DNA from: Deltaproteobacteria bacterium
GTDB lineage: Bacteria; Bdellovibrionota; FAC87; UBA2466
Length of the DNA: 5,730 nucleotides
Direction: 5' to 3'
Assembly: GCA_013205415.1 (NCBI GenBank)
Contig: JABMMY010000052.1
Location: 1 to 5,730 of the forward strand
The translations under genes and the position numbers were made by a program. Shown one piece after another: positions 5,295 through 5,730 of this stretch. The first letter of the stretch is position 1. Each line of letters opens with the position of its first letter. The notes below the pieces were generated by a model, which did no database searches, was not told where the DNA came from, and saw only the letters and a program-made list of their open reading frames with translations.

Positions 5295-5730
5295 GTGAAC
5301 TTTCCTAAATTTGAATTTGTAACCACAATCGAAGCTACTAAATCTCAAGCCCTTGTTTTGGGTTGGTATCAGTCCGAACCGAATGAGAAGGATCAAACGA
5401 CTCAACATCTATATAAAGGTAAGCGCAGTAAAGAAATAGAGGTTCTTACCGAGCAGATCAGAGCCTCTAAACATTTTGCTGGGAAAAAAAATGAAGTTAG
5501 TTTTTTGAGGTTTTTTTCTTACGCGGGTTATTCTAATCTTTTTCTTCTTGGTTTAGGTCATCCTAAAAAGTTTTCTATGGAAATAGTTCGACAGGCGGGT
5601 GCGGCTCTTTTTCAGGCCCAGAAAAAGGAAAAAGTTTCTAAGGTAGCTCTTCAAGCCGATAGTATTTTTGCGGGGGCGAAACCTTCAGAGGTCACTAACG
5701 CTATTCAAGCCTTTTGTGAAGGTTACTTAA
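5295..5730 (+). CDS. pepA: Leucyl aminopeptidase (M17 family), N-terminal 145 residues (3' end outside window)
   Basis: Start of a cytoplasmic M17 metallo-aminopeptidase that removes N-terminal residues from peptides. Only the regulatory N-terminal domain is in the window; the catalytic metal-binding domain lies beyond the right edge. The domain pattern is typical: an opening beta strand, ALVLGWYQSE (19-28), a conserved-looking NLFLLGLGHPKKFS (81-94) equivalent to the vvGLG segment, EIVRQAGAAL (96-105), and at the end NAIQAFCEGYL (135-145), which matches the AEG-A-L turn just before the catalytic part. The start is GTG at 5295 with GGAGG four bases upstream (5286-5290); the frame stays open to the window end. 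It follows the 4731-5225 gene by 69 bp with its own promoter-like sequence. No metal ligand can be checked here. Confidence 0.78.
   Translation, partial: MNFPKFEFVTTIEATKSQALVLGWYQSEPNEKDQTTQHLYKGKRSKEIEVLTEQIRASKHFAGKKNEVSFLRFFSYAGYSNLFLLGLGHPKKFSMEIVRQAGAALFQAQKKEKVSKVALQADSIFAGAKPSEVTNAIQAFCEGYL

Overview
The window is AT-rich (about 40% GC by eye) and comes from a Gram-negative bacterium. The leftward gene order, TPR-like membrane protein, ABC ATPase, ABC-2 permease, prepilin peptidase, matches the pilG-pilH-pilI-pilD block of the Myxococcus-type type IV pilus cluster. With the low GC content, this suggests a deltaproteobacteria-like lineage such as Bdellovibrionota. The lineage is an inference from gene order and composition, not a proven identification.

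Left part (1-4096, all on the minus strand): one tightly packed operon. Read in transcription order it is a PilG-like TPR protein (4096-3152), a PilH-like ATPase (3155-2202), a PilI-like permease (2205-1447), the prepilin peptidase PilD (1450-653) and, 22 nt further on, galE (630 to beyond the left edge). The first three junctions are 4-nt ATGA/ATGA/GTGA stop-start overlaps, so translation is probably coupled. In the myxobacterial order pilM follows pilD; here a UDP-glucose 4-epimerase gene takes that place. The PilGHI group is thought to form an inner-membrane ABC complex needed for pilus assembly, and PilD processes the prepilins.

Middle (4097-4730): a 634-bp divergent intergenic region with no convincing protein gene but much structure. 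It holds a long imperfect inverted repeat (4173-4293), a run of ten G in the loop of that repeat, two sigma-54-like -24/-12 elements facing opposite ways (minus strand 4368-4353, plus strand 4701-4716), and an 8-bp dyad about 100 bp upstream of the minus-strand element, where sigma-54 activators usually bind. This is the most interesting part of the window.

Right part (4731-5730, plus strand): a small unrecognised protein with one N-terminal membrane segment (4731-5225), then a sigma-70-like promoter with an overlapping dyad, then the 5' end of a leucyl aminopeptidase gene (5295 to beyond the right edge).
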